NCBI RefSeq assembly: GCF_000720765.1
Contig: NZ_JODC01000021.1
Span: 48,146 to 112,145 of the forward strand
Length of the DNA: 64,000 nucleotides
Direction of reading: 5' to 3'
Source: Streptomyces sp. NRRL S-646
GTDB lineage: Bacteria; Actinomycetota; Actinomycetes; Streptomycetales; Streptomycetaceae
The position numbers and the translations under genes are program-made. The notes under the pieces were generated by a model, which was not told where the DNA came from, did no database searches, and was given only the letters and a program-made list of their open reading frames with translations. Positions 51,938 to 62,709 of this stretch are shown here, piece by piece (position 1 is the stretch's first letter; each line of letters begins with the position of its first letter).

Positions 51938-52564
51938 ATGTCTGTTGACGGTGCTTGCGATGACAGGGAGCCGTGCCAGACCGAGGAACGCGCGCGGGTC
52001 ACCGAGACGCTCGCGGCCGCGGCAAAGGGCCTCGGTCCCGACGACGTTCCCCAGGCGCTGTGCAACGCCTGCGTGGCACTTCTGCCCGTCAGCGGCGCGT
52101 CCGTGTCGATCGCGAGCGGTTCGACGGTGCGTGCCACCTGGTGTGCCGGCGACCCGACGGCGGCCCGGCTGGCAGAGGCGCAGTACACGCTCGGGGACGG
52201 CCCTTGCCTGTCCGCGATCGAACGCGCCGCCGCCGTGCTGGCGGACGCCAAGGCGCCGGACGCCGGGCGCTGGCCCGTCTTCGCCCACGAGGCCGTCGAG
52301 CTGGGTGTGCGCGCGGTGTTCTCGCTGCCGCTCGGACTGGGCGGGGCGACGATCGGCACGCTCGACCTGTATCGCCACACACCCGGCGCGCTGTCGGAGC
52401 GCGACCTGCGGATCGCGCTGTGGGCGCGGGACGCCGTCACGTCCGCCCTCATGAACCTTCATGCCGGGTACGACGCGGACGAACGAGTCGGCGAGGCAGG
52501 AGCAGCGGCGTGGAGGCTTCCGAGGCCGACCACAGTGAGGTCTACCAAGCGGTCGGCATGGTGA
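51938..52564 (+). CDS. GAF-domain protein (front half of a split GAF-ANTAR regulator)
   Basis: 208 residues. A GAF domain fills about residues 20-165 (VPQALCNACVALLPVSGASVSI, YTLGDGPCLSAIERAAAVLAD, GVRAVFSLPLGLGGATIGTLDLYRH). In most Streptomyces this would continue into an ANTAR RNA-binding domain. Here the frame changes at about 52490-52510, so the GAF frame ends in an unrelated tail (RLPRPTTVRSTKRSAW). The ANTAR domain is read from another frame (next entry). The ribosome site is weak. Confidence 0.82.
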   Translation: MSVDGACDDREPCQTEERARVTETLAAAAKGLGPDDVPQALCNACVALLPVSGASVSIASGSTVRATWCAGDPTAARLAEAQYTLGDGPCLSAIERAAAVLADAKAPDAGRWPVFAHEAVELGVRAVFSLPLGLGGATIGTLDLYRHTPGALSERDLRIALWARDAVTSALMNLHAGYDADERVGEAGAAAWRLPRPTTVRSTKRSAW

Positions 52565-52761
52565 TGGTGCAACTGAACCTGGGCGCCGAACAGGCTCTGG
52601 ACCGGATGCGCGCGCGGGCTTTCGTACAGGGCCGGACGGTGACCGAGGTGGCTCGCGACATCCTCGTACGCACGCTTCGCCTCGGATCCGAGGCGGATGG
52701 CGGCAGCGAGGATGCCAGCCGGCGGGACGCCGGTGACGACGGACGAGAGGGCGATCGGTGA
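52510..52761 (+). CDS. ANTAR-domain protein (back half of the split regulator)
   Basis: 83 residues from GTG 52510, with AGGAG eight bases upstream inside the GAF gene. The ANTAR domain is complete (SEVYQAVGMVMVQLNLGAEQALDRMRARAF, VTEVARDILVRTL). ANTAR domains bind two-hairpin RNA motifs and cause antitermination. It overlaps the GAF frame by 55 bases. Either this is a real split into two coupled genes or a single-base indel has broken one gene. Confidence 0.75.
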   Translation: MEASEADHSEVYQAVGMVMVQLNLGAEQALDRMRARAFVQGRTVTEVARDILVRTLRLGSEADGGSEDASRRDAGDDGREGDR

Positions 52762-53248
52762 CGAACCGGGCACAGCAGCTCGCCGAGGCGCTGCTTCCGG
52801 GCCCGCATGCCCTGCCCATGCGCGTGCACCACCAGACGGTGGGAACCCGTGAGAACCCTGAACCAGGCACTGGCCGGTGTGAGCACGATCGCCCTCGCCA
52901 ACTGGAGCCCGCATCCGGTGCAGCGCACCGGTCCGGAAGCTCCCTGACCCCCTGCGCCGGCAGTGCAAGTTCCTCCGACGGCCGACGGTCGGCGAGAGCG
53001 CCGAGCTGGATCGAGCGATGCTCGGTGTCCCGCGGGAACGCCTGCTGGATCCGGGCCTGCGAGGTGAACACGGGCGCCGGTTCGGTGCCGTCCTGCTGCT
53101 CGCAGACGGGCAGAGTCACCCTCCCGGGAGCCCGGTCCCCGGTGGGGACGCCGATGGGGATCAGCACCTCGCCGACGGCCAGGGTGTCCAGTTCCGTCTC
53201 GTCGGCGTCGCCCTCGACCACGACCCGCAGGGCCAGTTGCGGAGAGTC
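52762..53248. other. Region with an SseB-like fragment, no other gene
   Basis: Besides the SseB-like fragment on the minus strand, no gene is recognised here. A plus-strand open stretch beginning at 52758 has no family match and a codon pattern unlike a gene. Confidence 0.45.
52930..53239 (-). pseudogene. SseB-like N-terminal domain fragment
   Basis: The minus-strand frame reads [17 protein letters not shown]..., [23 protein letters not shown]..., [20 protein letters not shown], the pattern of SseB-family proteins in actinobacteria (tandem repeats with VPVFTS and LGALWPDDDLAL). There is no good start, and similarity fades after about 100 codons, so I regard it as a remnant. Identification is from memory of the family. 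Confidence 0.4.
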
Positions 53249-53425
53249 TCAGCGGGCCACGGCCGTCGCCCACAGCGCGGCCACGACCACGACGGCGGCT
53301 GCCACCGTCATGACGCTGCGCACCATCGCCGGCCACCGCCCCACCACAGAGGCGTCGTGTCCGCTGTCGTGACGGGCCCGGACGGCCCACATGCGGTGCG
53401 GCGGCCGACGCGCTTCCTCATGCAT
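53249..53425 (-). CDS. Small single-span membrane protein (58 aa)
   Basis: [19 protein letters not shown]... is followed by one hydrophobic segment ([20 protein letters not shown]) at the C-terminus. A good site (GGAGTGGGGAAC) precedes the ATG at 53425. No family is recognised. It is just upstream of the SseB-like fragment on the same strand. Confidence 0.5.
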   Translation of the reverse strand: MHEEARRPPHRMWAVRARHDSGHDASVVGRWPAMVRSVMTVAAAVVVVAALWATAVAR

Positions 53426-53749
53426 GTTCCCCACTCCTTCGTTCCGGACGGCCGGGCGGGTTCCCTCCGCGGCGGCTCCCATGCCCGCGTACACGGTTGT
53501 TCCGTGCCGGTGGTCCGCGGCAGGGGCACAGGGCTCCGCAGTGCCGAAGTCGGCCTCCTGGGAGGCGAGGTGGACGTAAGCGGGCTTGGCCGGCGGGCTG
53601 CGCACGGCGGCGCTCGCGTTGCTGATACGGCCGGAGGCCCGGGTGTCGGCGGACGCTGTGCGCGCACCCGGCATCCCTGCCGAGTGATTCGGGTCCCCAA
53701 TGGGGCGGTAGCGGTCAAAGACCCTCTGGCGACGGTCTATCGTGGCCGC
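53426..53749. other. Intergenic region before hemC-like gene
   Basis: No gene and no strong palindrome recognised in these 324 bases; they must hold the promoters of both flanking genes. Confidence 0.5.
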
Positions 53750-54685
53750 ATGTCCGTCCCCGAAATGATCCGCATCGTCTCCCGCGACTCGCCCATGGCG
53801 CTGGCCCAAGTGGAGCGTGTGCGCACCGAGTTGGCAGTCCTGTATCCCGGTGTGCGCACCGAGGTCGTGCCGGTGAAGACGACCGGTGACAAGTGGATGG
53901 GTGTCCTGTCCAAGGTGGAGGGCAAGGGGGCGTTCACCAAGGAGGTGGATGCCGCGCTGCTCGCGGGCGAGGCCGATCTCGCCGTGCACTGTCTCAAGGA
54001 CGTGCCCGCCGACCGGCCGCTTCCGGCCGGCACGACGTTTGCGGCGTTCCTGAAGCGGGACGACATCCGTGACGCCCTGGTGCACCCGGACGGCCTCACC
54101 CTGGACGAGTTGCCGGACGGCACCCGCATCGGCACCTCCGCGGTGCGCCGGGTGGCCCAGCTGTCCGCCACCCACCCCCACCTGAAGTGTGTGCCGTTCC
54201 GCGGCAACGCCAACCGTCGGCTGGCGAAGCTGGCAGCCGGCGAGGCGGACGCGTTGCTGCTGGCGGTGTCCGGTCTTGAACGCATCGGGCGCCAGGACGT
54301 GATCAGCGAGGTGCTGTCGCCGGACACCGTGATGCCGTCCATCGGCGCGGGCATCCTCGCCCTGCAGTGCCGTGAGGGCGACCGCGACCTCATCGACGCG
54401 GTCAGCGCGCTCGGCGACCCGCACACGCACCAGGAGGCCACCGCGGAGCGGATGTTCCTGCACGTCCTGCAGGGGCACTGCAACAGCCCGATCGCCGGGT
54501 ACGCGCGCGTGGAGGCCAGTGGCGAACTGTCGCTACGGGCCTGTGTGTTCACCCCGGACGGCAAGACCCGCCTGAACGCCCACGAATGGGCCGGACGGCT
54601 CGACCCGGCCACCCTGGGCACGTCGGTGGCCGTGGCGCTGCTGCGTCAGGGTGCCCGCGAGATCATCGACGGCATCCCGCACTGA
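53750..54685 (+). CDS. hemC: Hydroxymethylbilane synthase (porphobilinogen deaminase), likely second copy
   Basis: A 311-residue enzyme that condenses four porphobilinogens to hydroxymethylbilane. [18 protein letters not shown] opens the fold; [28 protein letters not shown] and [11 protein letters not shown] are conserved binding loops. The dipyrromethane cofactor cysteine is in [13 protein letters not shown], where the usual surrounding is [17 protein letters not shown] replaces the common RGNVxTRLxKL. It is not beside hemA, hemD or hemB, so I infer a paralogue of the housekeeping hemC with diverged active-site loops, possibly for a special tetrapyrrole. Confidence 0.9.
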   Translation: MSVPEMIRIVSRDSPMALAQVERVRTELAVLYPGVRTEVVPVKTTGDKWMGVLSKVEGKGAFTKEVDAALLAGEADLAVHCLKDVPADRPLPAGTTFAAFLKRDDIRDALVHPDGLTLDELPDGTRIGTSAVRRVAQLSATHPHLKCVPFRGNANRRLAKLAAGEADALLLAVSGLERIGRQDVISEVLSPDTVMPSIGAGILALQCREGDRDLIDAVSALGDPHTHQEATAERMFLHVLQGHCNSPIAGYARVEASGELSLRACVFTPDGKTRLNAHEWAGRLDPATLGTSVAVALLRQGAREIIDGIPH

Positions 54686-54707
54686 GCGGGCTCCGGAGCG
54701 GGCGGGG

Positions 54708-55244
54708 TCAGGCGGTGCCCTCTTCGGCCTGGTCCCGGAGGAAGTTGCTGACCTGGTGCGCCAGGCCGCCGTCCCGGCCCGGGCTCGGGTGGGCGCCGAC
54801 GGGCTCCTCGTGCAGGCCGATGCCGCCTGTCCACAGCCGGCGGTCGGTCCACTCCTCCTCGACCCGCAGCTGGATCTGCACGTCGACCTGGCTGAGGCAG
54901 GTGTCCGGGCCGGCCGCGTACAGCACGGCGGTGGCCCGGCGCAGCGGGTAGACGTCGAAGCCCTCGATGAACTGCGAGTTGCGCCAGTCGATGAACGCGG
55001 CCTCACCGTCGGGGCCGAGACGCACGTCGATCTGGCCGTCCTCGATGTGGATGCCGAAGGAACGGCTGCCGCGGTTCTCGACGGTGACCCGGAGGCTGAA
55101 GTACGTCAGTCCGGCCGCCGCGTCGTCCCGTCCGCGTGGGGGCTCGGCGGCTTCCAGACGGTGGACGCGGACACGCAGGCCGGCATGCTCGTCGTACTCC
55201 TGCCAGTCCCCGACCACGTTCGGCTCGTACACAGTCCACCTCAT
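54708..55244 (-). CDS. Conserved hypothetical protein
   Basis: A 178-residue soluble protein (MRWTVYEPNVVGDWQEYDEH...TYFSLRVTVENRGSRSFGIHIEDGQIDVRLG). The middle reads as an immunoglobulin-like or DUF4352-type beta-sandwich of the kind with VTVENRGS. No signal peptide. Function unknown. Three palindromes crowd its promoter (55278-55344), suggesting tight control. It is convergent with the hemC-like gene. Confidence 0.72.
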   Translation of the reverse strand: MRWTVYEPNVVGDWQEYDEHAGLRVRVHRLEAAEPPRGRDDAAAGLTYFSLRVTVENRGSRSFGIHIEDGQIDVRLGPDGEAAFIDWRNSQFIEGFDVYPLRRATAVLYAAGPDTCLSQVDVQIQLRVEEEWTDRRLWTGGIGLHEEPVGAHPSPGRDGGLAHQVSNFLRDQAEEGTA

Positions 55245-55277
55245 CGACCTCAGAGAGCTGCTTCCTATCTGTGCGCT

Positions 55278-55344
55278 CAGTGCACTGTCAAATGAGCAGA
55301 ATGCGCTGTGGCCAGCGCATTCACCCCCTTTGATCACTGATCAA
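55278..55344. promoter_or_regulatory. Three palindromes upstream of the hypothetical gene
   Basis: CAGTGCACTG (55278-55287), AATGCGCTG-TGGC-CAGCGCATT (55300-55321) and TTGATCA-C-TGATCAA (55330-55344) are all perfect inverted repeats within 67 bases, 34-100 bases before the ATG. The density suggests binding of one or more repressors. Confidence 0.65.
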
Positions 55345-55426
55345 GCCGTGCGCAGGAACAACGGACGGAACACGTCCCACGGACGTGCATATGTGCGTGG
55401 GGCACATCACGTTCCGCGGGCGGTCG

Positions 55427-56287
55427 TCAGCGGGCCAGCCGGCCGAGGAGCGAGGAGGCCGCGGTGATGCCGAGTGCGCCGGCCACGAAGAGCACCGCGA
55501 AGTCGAGGGCCACATGCGCGTGGGTGCCGAGGAGGAGGCCGCGCAGGGCGTCCACCTGGTAGCTCAGCGGGTTGACCTTGCTGACGGCCTGGAGCCAGCC
55601 GGGCATGACGGACACGGGGTACAGGGCGTTGGAGCCGAAGAACAGCGGCATCGTGATGGCCTGCCCGAAGCCCATGAGGCGGTCGCGGTTGAGGACGATG
55701 CCGGCGATGCTCATCGACAGGCAGGAGAAGAACGCGGATCCGAGGATCACGATCGCGGCGACACCGAGCAGCTTCAGCGGGTTCCAGGTCAGCGCCACTC
55801 CGAGCACTGCGGCGATGAGGATGACGACCACGGCCTGGATCAGGGACTTCACTCCGGCCGCGAACGCCTTGCCGGTGATCAGGGCCGAGCGTGGCGTCGG
55901 CGTGACCAGCAGCTTGTCCAGGATGCCGGCGTCGCGCTCCCAGATGATCTGGATGCCGTAGAAGATGGCGATGAACATCGCGGACTGGGCGATGATGCCG
56001 GGTGCCAGGTAGTCCACGTAGGGGATGCCGCCGGTGGGGATCGCCTTGATGCGGGTGAAGGTCTGGCCGAAGATCAGCAGCCACAGGGCGGGCTGCACGG
56101 CGCGGGTGTAGAGCTCGGTGCGGTCGTGGCGCAGCTTCTGCATTTCGACGGCGCACATCGCGATCACGCGGGCGGGCAACAGCCGCCAGCCCGCGCGCGG
56201 CAGGGGCGGCCGCAGCAACAGGTCGATGCCGGGTGCGCCGGTGGGGTCAGCCGACGCGGTGCGCGGTGCGGCGGGTGCTTCGGACAT
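55427..56287 (-). CDS. ABC-2 transporter permease (DrrB-like)
   Basis: A 286-residue membrane permease with six hydrophobic segments (PALWLLIFGQTFTRI, PGIIAQSAMFIAIFYGIQIIW, SLIQAVVVILIAAVLGVAL, LGVAAIVILGSAFFSCLSMS, ...). The DRLMGFGQAITMPLFFGSNALYPVSVMPGWL segment is typical of the daunorubicin-resistance type. AGGAGG lies before the ATG. The gene overlaps the ATPase gene end by 41 bases; together they form an exporter for drugs or lipids. Confidence 0.92.
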   Translation of the reverse strand: MSEAPAAPRTASADPTGAPGIDLLLRPPLPRAGWRLLPARVIAMCAVEMQKLRHDRTELYTRAVQPALWLLIFGQTFTRIKAIPTGGIPYVDYLAPGIIAQSAMFIAIFYGIQIIWERDAGILDKLLVTPTPRSALITGKAFAAGVKSLIQAVVVILIAAVLGVALTWNPLKLLGVAAIVILGSAFFSCLSMSIAGIVLNRDRLMGFGQAITMPLFFGSNALYPVSVMPGWLQAVSKVNPLSYQVDALRGLLLGTHAHVALDFAVLFVAGALGITAASSLLGRLAR

Positions 56288-57107
56288 CGCGGAAACCTCC
56301 TGCCTGGTCGTCGAGTCCGCTGCCCGCGACGTCACGGAAGACGTCCTCCAGGGTCGGCAGCGGGTCGGTGGCCGCCGCGCCCGCTGCGCGCCGGCGCTCG
56401 CCGAGCCCCTCCCTGAGCTCGTCCGGGGTGCCGAGGGCCCGGATGCGGCCGCGGTGCATCAGGGCGACCCGGTCGCAGTACTGGTCGGCCTCGTCCATGT
56501 AGTGGGTGGTCACCAGCACGGTCATGCCGGTGGCGGCGCGCACGGCGTTGATGTGGTCCCACACTCCGGTGCGGGCTATCGGGTCGAGGCCGATGGTCGG
56601 CTCGTCGAGGATCAGCAGGCGGGGGGCGCTGACCAGTGCCTGCGCGAGTTCGAGGCGTCGGACCATGCCGCCGGAGTAGGTGCCGGCCAGCCGGTCGGCG
56701 GCGTCGGCGAGGCCGACGGCAGCCAGGGCCTGACCGACGCGATCGGCGCGTTCCGCGCGGGGCACGTCGAAGACGCGGGCGAAGAGGGCTACGTTCTCAC
56801 GGCCGGTGAGTCCGGCGTCGGCGGACAGCTGCTGCGGCACATAGCCCAACAGGCGCCGGACGGCCATCCGGTCCTTGGCCGCGTCGTGGCCGAACACGCG
56901 GACCATTCCGGCGGGGACCGGCAGCAGGGTGGTGATGCAGCGGATCGCGGTCGTCTTTCCGGCGCCGTTGGGTCCGAGCAGGCCGAAGACCTCACCCTCG
57001 CCCACCGACAGTTCGAGTCCGTCGACCGCGTTCGTCTCACCGAAGGCGTAGGCGAGTCCGGTGCAGGTGACGGCCTCGGCCTGCCCGGTGTCGGCGTTCC
57101 GCGTCAT
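56247..57107 (-). CDS. ABC transporter ATP-binding protein (DrrA-like)
   Basis: A 286-residue ATPase: Walker A GPNGAGKT, Q-loop YVPQQ, signature YSGGMVRRLELAQAL, Walker B LLILDEPTIGLDP and the switch TTHYMDEAD. This is the DrrA type that pairs with an ABC-2 permease. It starts with ATGA overlapping the stop of the MarR gene and its end overlaps the permease gene, giving the operon MarR-ATPase-permease. Substrate unknown. Confidence 0.94.
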   Translation of the reverse strand: MTRNADTGQAEAVTCTGLAYAFGETNAVDGLELSVGEGEVFGLLGPNGAGKTTAIRCITTLLPVPAGMVRVFGHDAAKDRMAVRRLLGYVPQQLSADAGLTGRENVALFARVFDVPRAERADRVGQALAAVGLADAADRLAGTYSGGMVRRLELAQALVSAPRLLILDEPTIGLDPIARTGVWDHINAVRAATGMTVLVTTHYMDEADQYCDRVALMHRGRIRALGTPDELREGLGERRRAAGAAATDPLPTLEDVFRDVAGSGLDDQAGGFRDVRSTRRTAHRVG

Positions 57108-57556
57108 GTCTCCTCGGCCTCCTCGTGCAGGGTGTCGGCCAGCCTGCGCAGGGCGGGGATCGCCGTGCGCAAGGCCTCGCGGTCCGTGTCGTCGAGACGG
57201 GACAGCCCGCCGCGTACGAGTTCGCCGCGCCGTTTGCGCCATTCGGCGAGCCGGGCCTCGGCCGCGGGCGTCGGCATCAGCCGGGCGGCACGCCGGTCGG
57301 CGGGGTCGGTCCCGCGGACCAGGTAACCCTGCCGGGACAGCTGGTTGACCAGCGTCGAGACCGAATTGCCCGCCAGATACAGCTCCTTGGCGGCGTCGGA
57401 TATGCCGATGCCGGGCCGGGTGACGACCAGCCGCAGCAGCTCGACCTCGGCGCCACGCAGCTGCGGGGCGATCTGCGGGCGCAGGCGGCGCCGGACGAGC
57501 CGCTGGACGCCGATGAGAGCGTCGATCAGCTCGTCCGGGAAGTTTTCGGGTTCCAC
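57104..57556 (-). CDS. MarR-family repressor of the exporter operon
   Basis: A 150-residue MarR regulator (GISDAAKELYLAGNSVSTLVNQLSRQGYLVRGTDPADRRAARLMPT). It is the first gene of the exporter operon, and a 23-base palindromic site (57565-57587) lies 9 bases before its ATG. The obvious model is autorepression of the whole operon, relieved when the exported compound binds. Confidence 0.93.
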   Translation of the reverse strand: MEPENFPDELIDALIGVQRLVRRRLRPQIAPQLRGAEVELLRLVVTRPGIGISDAAKELYLAGNSVSTLVNQLSRQGYLVRGTDPADRRAARLMPTPAAEARLAEWRKRRGELVRGGLSRLDDTDREALRTAIPALRRLADTLHEEAEET

Positions 57557-57564
57557 ATCAGCAG

Positions 57565-57587
57565 ATTATCTCTGTAGCAGAGGTAAT
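57565..57587. promoter_or_regulatory. MarR operator of the exporter operon
   Basis: ATTATCTCTG (57565-57574), spacer TAG, CAGAGGTAAT (57578-57587): the arms match in 9 of 10 positions. It is directly before the MarR start codon and within its promoter. Confidence 0.8.
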
Positions 57588-57638
57588 GAACCCAAAGAAC
57601 GGTCAAGCACGCAGCAGCCGTCCATAATGTACATATTT

Positions 57639-57664
57639 GTTTGTGATGCACTGATTCCGGGCAA
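57639..57664 (+). promoter_or_regulatory. Candidate SigB/F-type promoter
   Basis: GTTT at 57639, 16 bases, then GGGCAA at 57659. Streptomyces SigB-type promoters follow GNNT-N14-16-GGGTAC/T, so this is a fair match and would let the sigma factor downstream drive its own gene. Confidence 0.4.
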
Positions 57665-57793
57665 CAGTATGAAGTGCTTCGGACAGGAGGCACGTCCGTG
57701 GGAGCCGGTCGGGCCCCGGATGTCTCCGCAGGTCCGAGCCCCCATCTCCCATGGCGCCCGTCCCATCTGCACCGCCTCACGGAGGTGCGCACC

Positions 57794-58588
57794 ATGCGTG
57801 TCGCCAGCGCCAGCACGAAACCCCACCCGCACGACGACGCCCCCGACACCGCCGAGGCCTTCGCCCGGCTGGCGCGGCTGTCCGAAGGGCCGCAACGCAG
57901 ACAGCTGCGGGACCAACTGGTCGAGGCGTGGCTGCCGATGGCCGAGCGGATCGCCGTCCGGTTCAAGGGGCGCGGAGAGTCCCTTGAGGACCTCTACCAG
58001 GTCGCGGCCCTCGGACTGGTCAAGGCCGTCGACCACTACGACCCCGCCCGCGGACACGCCTTCGAGGCGTACGCGGTCCCGACCATCACCGGCGAGATCA
58101 AGCGGCACTTCCGCGACCACATGTGGACGCTGCATGTGCCGCGCCGGGTCCAGGACCTGCGCAACAGGGTGCGTCAGGCCGCGAAGGAACTGTCCCAGAC
58201 GACCCCGGGGCGCAGCCCGACCGTCGCCGAGATCGCCCGGCACGCGCACCTGAGCGAGGGCGAGGTGCGCACCGGGATGGAAGCCCTGGAGTGCTTCACC
58301 GCGCTGTCGCTGGACGCCGAGATGCCCGGCACCGACGGATACGCCCTGACGGACTCGATCGGCGGCCCCGATCCGGCCTACGACGTCGTCGTCGACCGGG
58401 TGGCGGTCAGGCCCTGCCTGCAAGCGCTCCCGGAGCGCGAGCGCACCATCCTGTATCTCCGCTTCTTCGGGGGCATGACGCAAAGCCGCATCGCCCAGCA
58501 GCTCGGGATCTCGCAGATGCATGTCTCCCGGCTGCTCAGCGGCTGCTGCGACCAGCTCCGTGCGGAGCTCCTCGCGGAGACCGGCTGA
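57794..58588 (+). CDS. SigB/SigF-family RNA polymerase sigma factor
   Basis: A 264-residue group 3 sigma factor. Region 2 (LEDLYQVAALGLVKAVDHYDPARGHAFEAYAVPTITGEIKRHFRD), region 3 (RSPTVAEIARHAHLSEGEV) and region 4 (ERTILYLRFFGGMTQSRIAQQLGISQMHVSRLL) are all present. These factors answer osmotic, oxidative or developmental stress and are controlled by anti-sigma partners. ATG 57794 has ACGGAGG upstream; GTG 57698 with AGGAGG is an alternative. No anti-sigma gene is adjacent; the phosphatase at 30.9 kb could act in the same kind of pathway. Confidence 0.94.
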   Translation: MRVASASTKPHPHDDAPDTAEAFARLARLSEGPQRRQLRDQLVEAWLPMAERIAVRFKGRGESLEDLYQVAALGLVKAVDHYDPARGHAFEAYAVPTITGEIKRHFRDHMWTLHVPRRVQDLRNRVRQAAKELSQTTPGRSPTVAEIARHAHLSEGEVRTGMEALECFTALSLDAEMPGTDGYALTDSIGGPDPAYDVVVDRVAVRPCLQALPERERTILYLRFFGGMTQSRIAQQLGISQMHVSRLLSGCCDQLRAELLAETG

Positions 58589-58624
58589 GCGTCGCGCCGT
58601 TCGGCCGCACGCGGCCCCGTCGCC

Positions 58625-59056
58625 TCACCGCTCCGGTGGGGCCTCGGGGATCTGCGTGGGGCCGTAGCGGTCCAGGGCGTCTTCCAGCCCGGCCTTGATC
58701 TCCGGGGGCAGGTCTCCGTTGCGCCCCCAGATGAGAATGAGTTCGGCGACAGCGCGGAGCTTGATGTTCGTGTGCTGGGAGACGTCCTTCAGCACTGCCC
58801 ATCCCTGGTCCGGCGTCACCCGGCCCAGCGCGACCATGATCCCGATCGCCTGGTCCACGACGGCGTGCGAGACGACGGCTTCCTTCAGCTGATCGACTTC
58901 TTCCTGCAGTGCGAAGATGCGATCCGTCTCGTCGGCAGGTTCATGCGGTACCGGTGCCACTCCTCCATAGTGGCACTCACCCGGCCCGCTGCCACCGGCG
59001 ACGGACCGCCACGGCACCCGTTTCGGCCCCACCAACGGGGTACTCGGCAGGCGCAT
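58625..59056 (-). CDS. ANTAR-domain protein
   Basis: About 143 residues. The C-terminal part is an ANTAR domain with its coiled lead (LQEEVDQLKEAVVSHAVVDQAIGIMVALGRVTPDQGWAVLKDVSQHTNIKLRAVAELI). No GAF or receiver domain is attached. It is predicted to act on RNA hairpins. The start is uncertain; ATG 59056 is the best in-frame choice, and the real one may be nearer the ANTAR region. It is convergent with the sigma gene. Confidence 0.78.
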   Translation of the reverse strand: MRLPSTPLVGPKRVPWRSVAGGSGPGECHYGGVAPVPHEPADETDRIFALQEEVDQLKEAVVSHAVVDQAIGIMVALGRVTPDQGWAVLKDVSQHTNIKLRAVAELILIWGRNGDLPPEIKAGLEDALDRYGPTQIPEAPPER

Positions 59057-59126
59057 CGTGCGGTCCCGGTTGGACACTGGTACGAGACCGGTGGCTGCCG
59101 GCCGACGAGACCAGGACGCAACTGCC

Positions 59127-59930
59127 ATGAACCACGACACCTCACGCCCGCGCGGCGTGACGCGCATCGTCACCTCGGCCTCCGTGTTCGGGGCGCCGTG
59201 CTGGGTGAGCCTGACCAGCCGCGACGTCGACGCCACCGAGAACTTCTACGGGGCCGTGCTCGGCTGGGAGTGGCGCTCCGCCAAACTCGGCGACCGCTTC
59301 CGGATGGCCATGGTGGACGGAACACCCGTGGCCGGGATCGCCGCCGTCGCCGACATGTGGCAGATGGCGGTGGCATGGACGCCGTACTTCGCCGTGCCCA
59401 GTGCGGACGAGGCCGCGGCGCGGGCCCAGGAGCGGGGCGGGACGGCCGCGGTCGGCCCGATCTCGTTCCCGCCGGGACGGGCGGCACTGCTGGCCGACCG
59501 GGACGGGGCGACCTTCGGGATCTGGGAGGGGATGCTGATCGCCGACTGGGAGAAATGGCGGCACGCGGCCCCGACCTTCATCAGGCTGCACACGCGCGAC
59601 GCCTTCGATGCCGCGATCTTCTACGGTGAGGTGCTGGACTGGGCCACCAAGCGGCCCGGCGGCTGCGAGGTCCAGTACGAGGGCGGCGAGGTGGTGCTGC
59701 GCAGCCAGGGCGCCATCGTGGCGCGCATCGAGTCCGGGGCGCTGGGGGCGGCGCCCGACCCCACCATTCGGCCCCATTGGCAGATCCACTTCGCGGTCGA
59801 GGACGTGGCGGCCTGTGTACGGGCCGCCGAGGTGCACGGCGGCAGCGTCCTGTCGAAGGGCAGCGACGAGGCGGTACTGCGCGACGCCGACGGCGCGCAG
59901 TTCACGGTCACCTCGCGCCGCGAACGCTGA
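59127..59930 (+). CDS. Two-domain VOC (glyoxalase-like) protein
   Basis: A 267-residue protein made of two VOC modules (CWVSLTSRDVDATENFYGAVLGWEWR and FIRLHTRDAFDAAIFYGEVLDWATK). Such proteins include dioxygenases, isomerases and drug-binding resistance proteins. No metal-binding pattern is decisive. It is divergent from the ANTAR gene. Substrate unknown. Confidence 0.9.
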   Translation: MNHDTSRPRGVTRIVTSASVFGAPCWVSLTSRDVDATENFYGAVLGWEWRSAKLGDRFRMAMVDGTPVAGIAAVADMWQMAVAWTPYFAVPSADEAAARAQERGGTAAVGPISFPPGRAALLADRDGATFGIWEGMLIADWEKWRHAAPTFIRLHTRDAFDAAIFYGEVLDWATKRPGGCEVQYEGGEVVLRSQGAIVARIESGALGAAPDPTIRPHWQIHFAVEDVAACVRAAEVHGGSVLSKGSDEAVLRDADGAQFTVTSRRER

Positions 59931-59959
59931 GGTGACGCTCCGCCGGGTCAGCCAGGCGA

Positions 59960-62196
<2,237 letters not shown>

Positions 62197-62200
<4 letters not shown>

Positions 62201-62709
62201 CGGGCATCCTCCAGGATGCCGTCCGGCTCGCGCACCTGCCCGGCCAGAGCCACGGCCGGCATCTCGCGGGGCACCTGGAGCACCTCGCGCAGGCTCGGTG
62301 CGGGCGCCAGGGGGACCAGGGGCACCCGCTCGCCGGCCCTGGCCCGCTGCGAGAACCAGATGACCTTGCTGCCGGTGTCCGTGGCGCAGCAGCCCCAGCC
62401 GTCGCTCATCGCGGCGATCCGCTGCAGACAGGCCCGCAGGTCCTGGTCGGGGCGCAGGTCGCAGTCGTTCTCCCCCACGGCGGTGATCAGATGCTGTCCG
62501 TTCCACCACATCTCGACCGACGTGTTCTTGTCGGTCGCGTGCTCATCGATGGCCATCAGCAGCAGCTCGGCGCCGCTGCAGACGGGCTCGACCAGTGTCT
62601 CGAGGTCCCAGAGCCGGAGATGCGCGGCCAGGATGCGCCGTACCTGTCCGACCCGTTCGGGGCTGACTTCCACATCGAGGTGGTAGTAGCAGGGCACTGC
62701 GGTCTTCAT
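62197..62709 (-). CDS. ATPase-like regulatory protein upstream of glgX
   Basis: A 170-residue protein (MKTAVPCYYHLDVEVSPERVGQVRRILAAHLRLWDLETLVEPVCSGAELLLMAIDEHA), with a degenerate RsbW-like HATPase pattern (ELLLMAIDEHATDK..., SDGWGC). ATP-contact residues are not clear, so it may be an inactive anti-sigma type protein. Its stop overlaps the GlgX start (GTGA), so the two are translated together; a role in glycogen control is inferred only from that. Confidence 0.72.

Noticed and set aside
51269..53221. 650-codon open frame on the minus strand
   Set aside because: Only about 100 codons at its start resemble a protein (SseB-like); the rest is antisense to the GAF-ANTAR genes and is a high-GC shadow frame.
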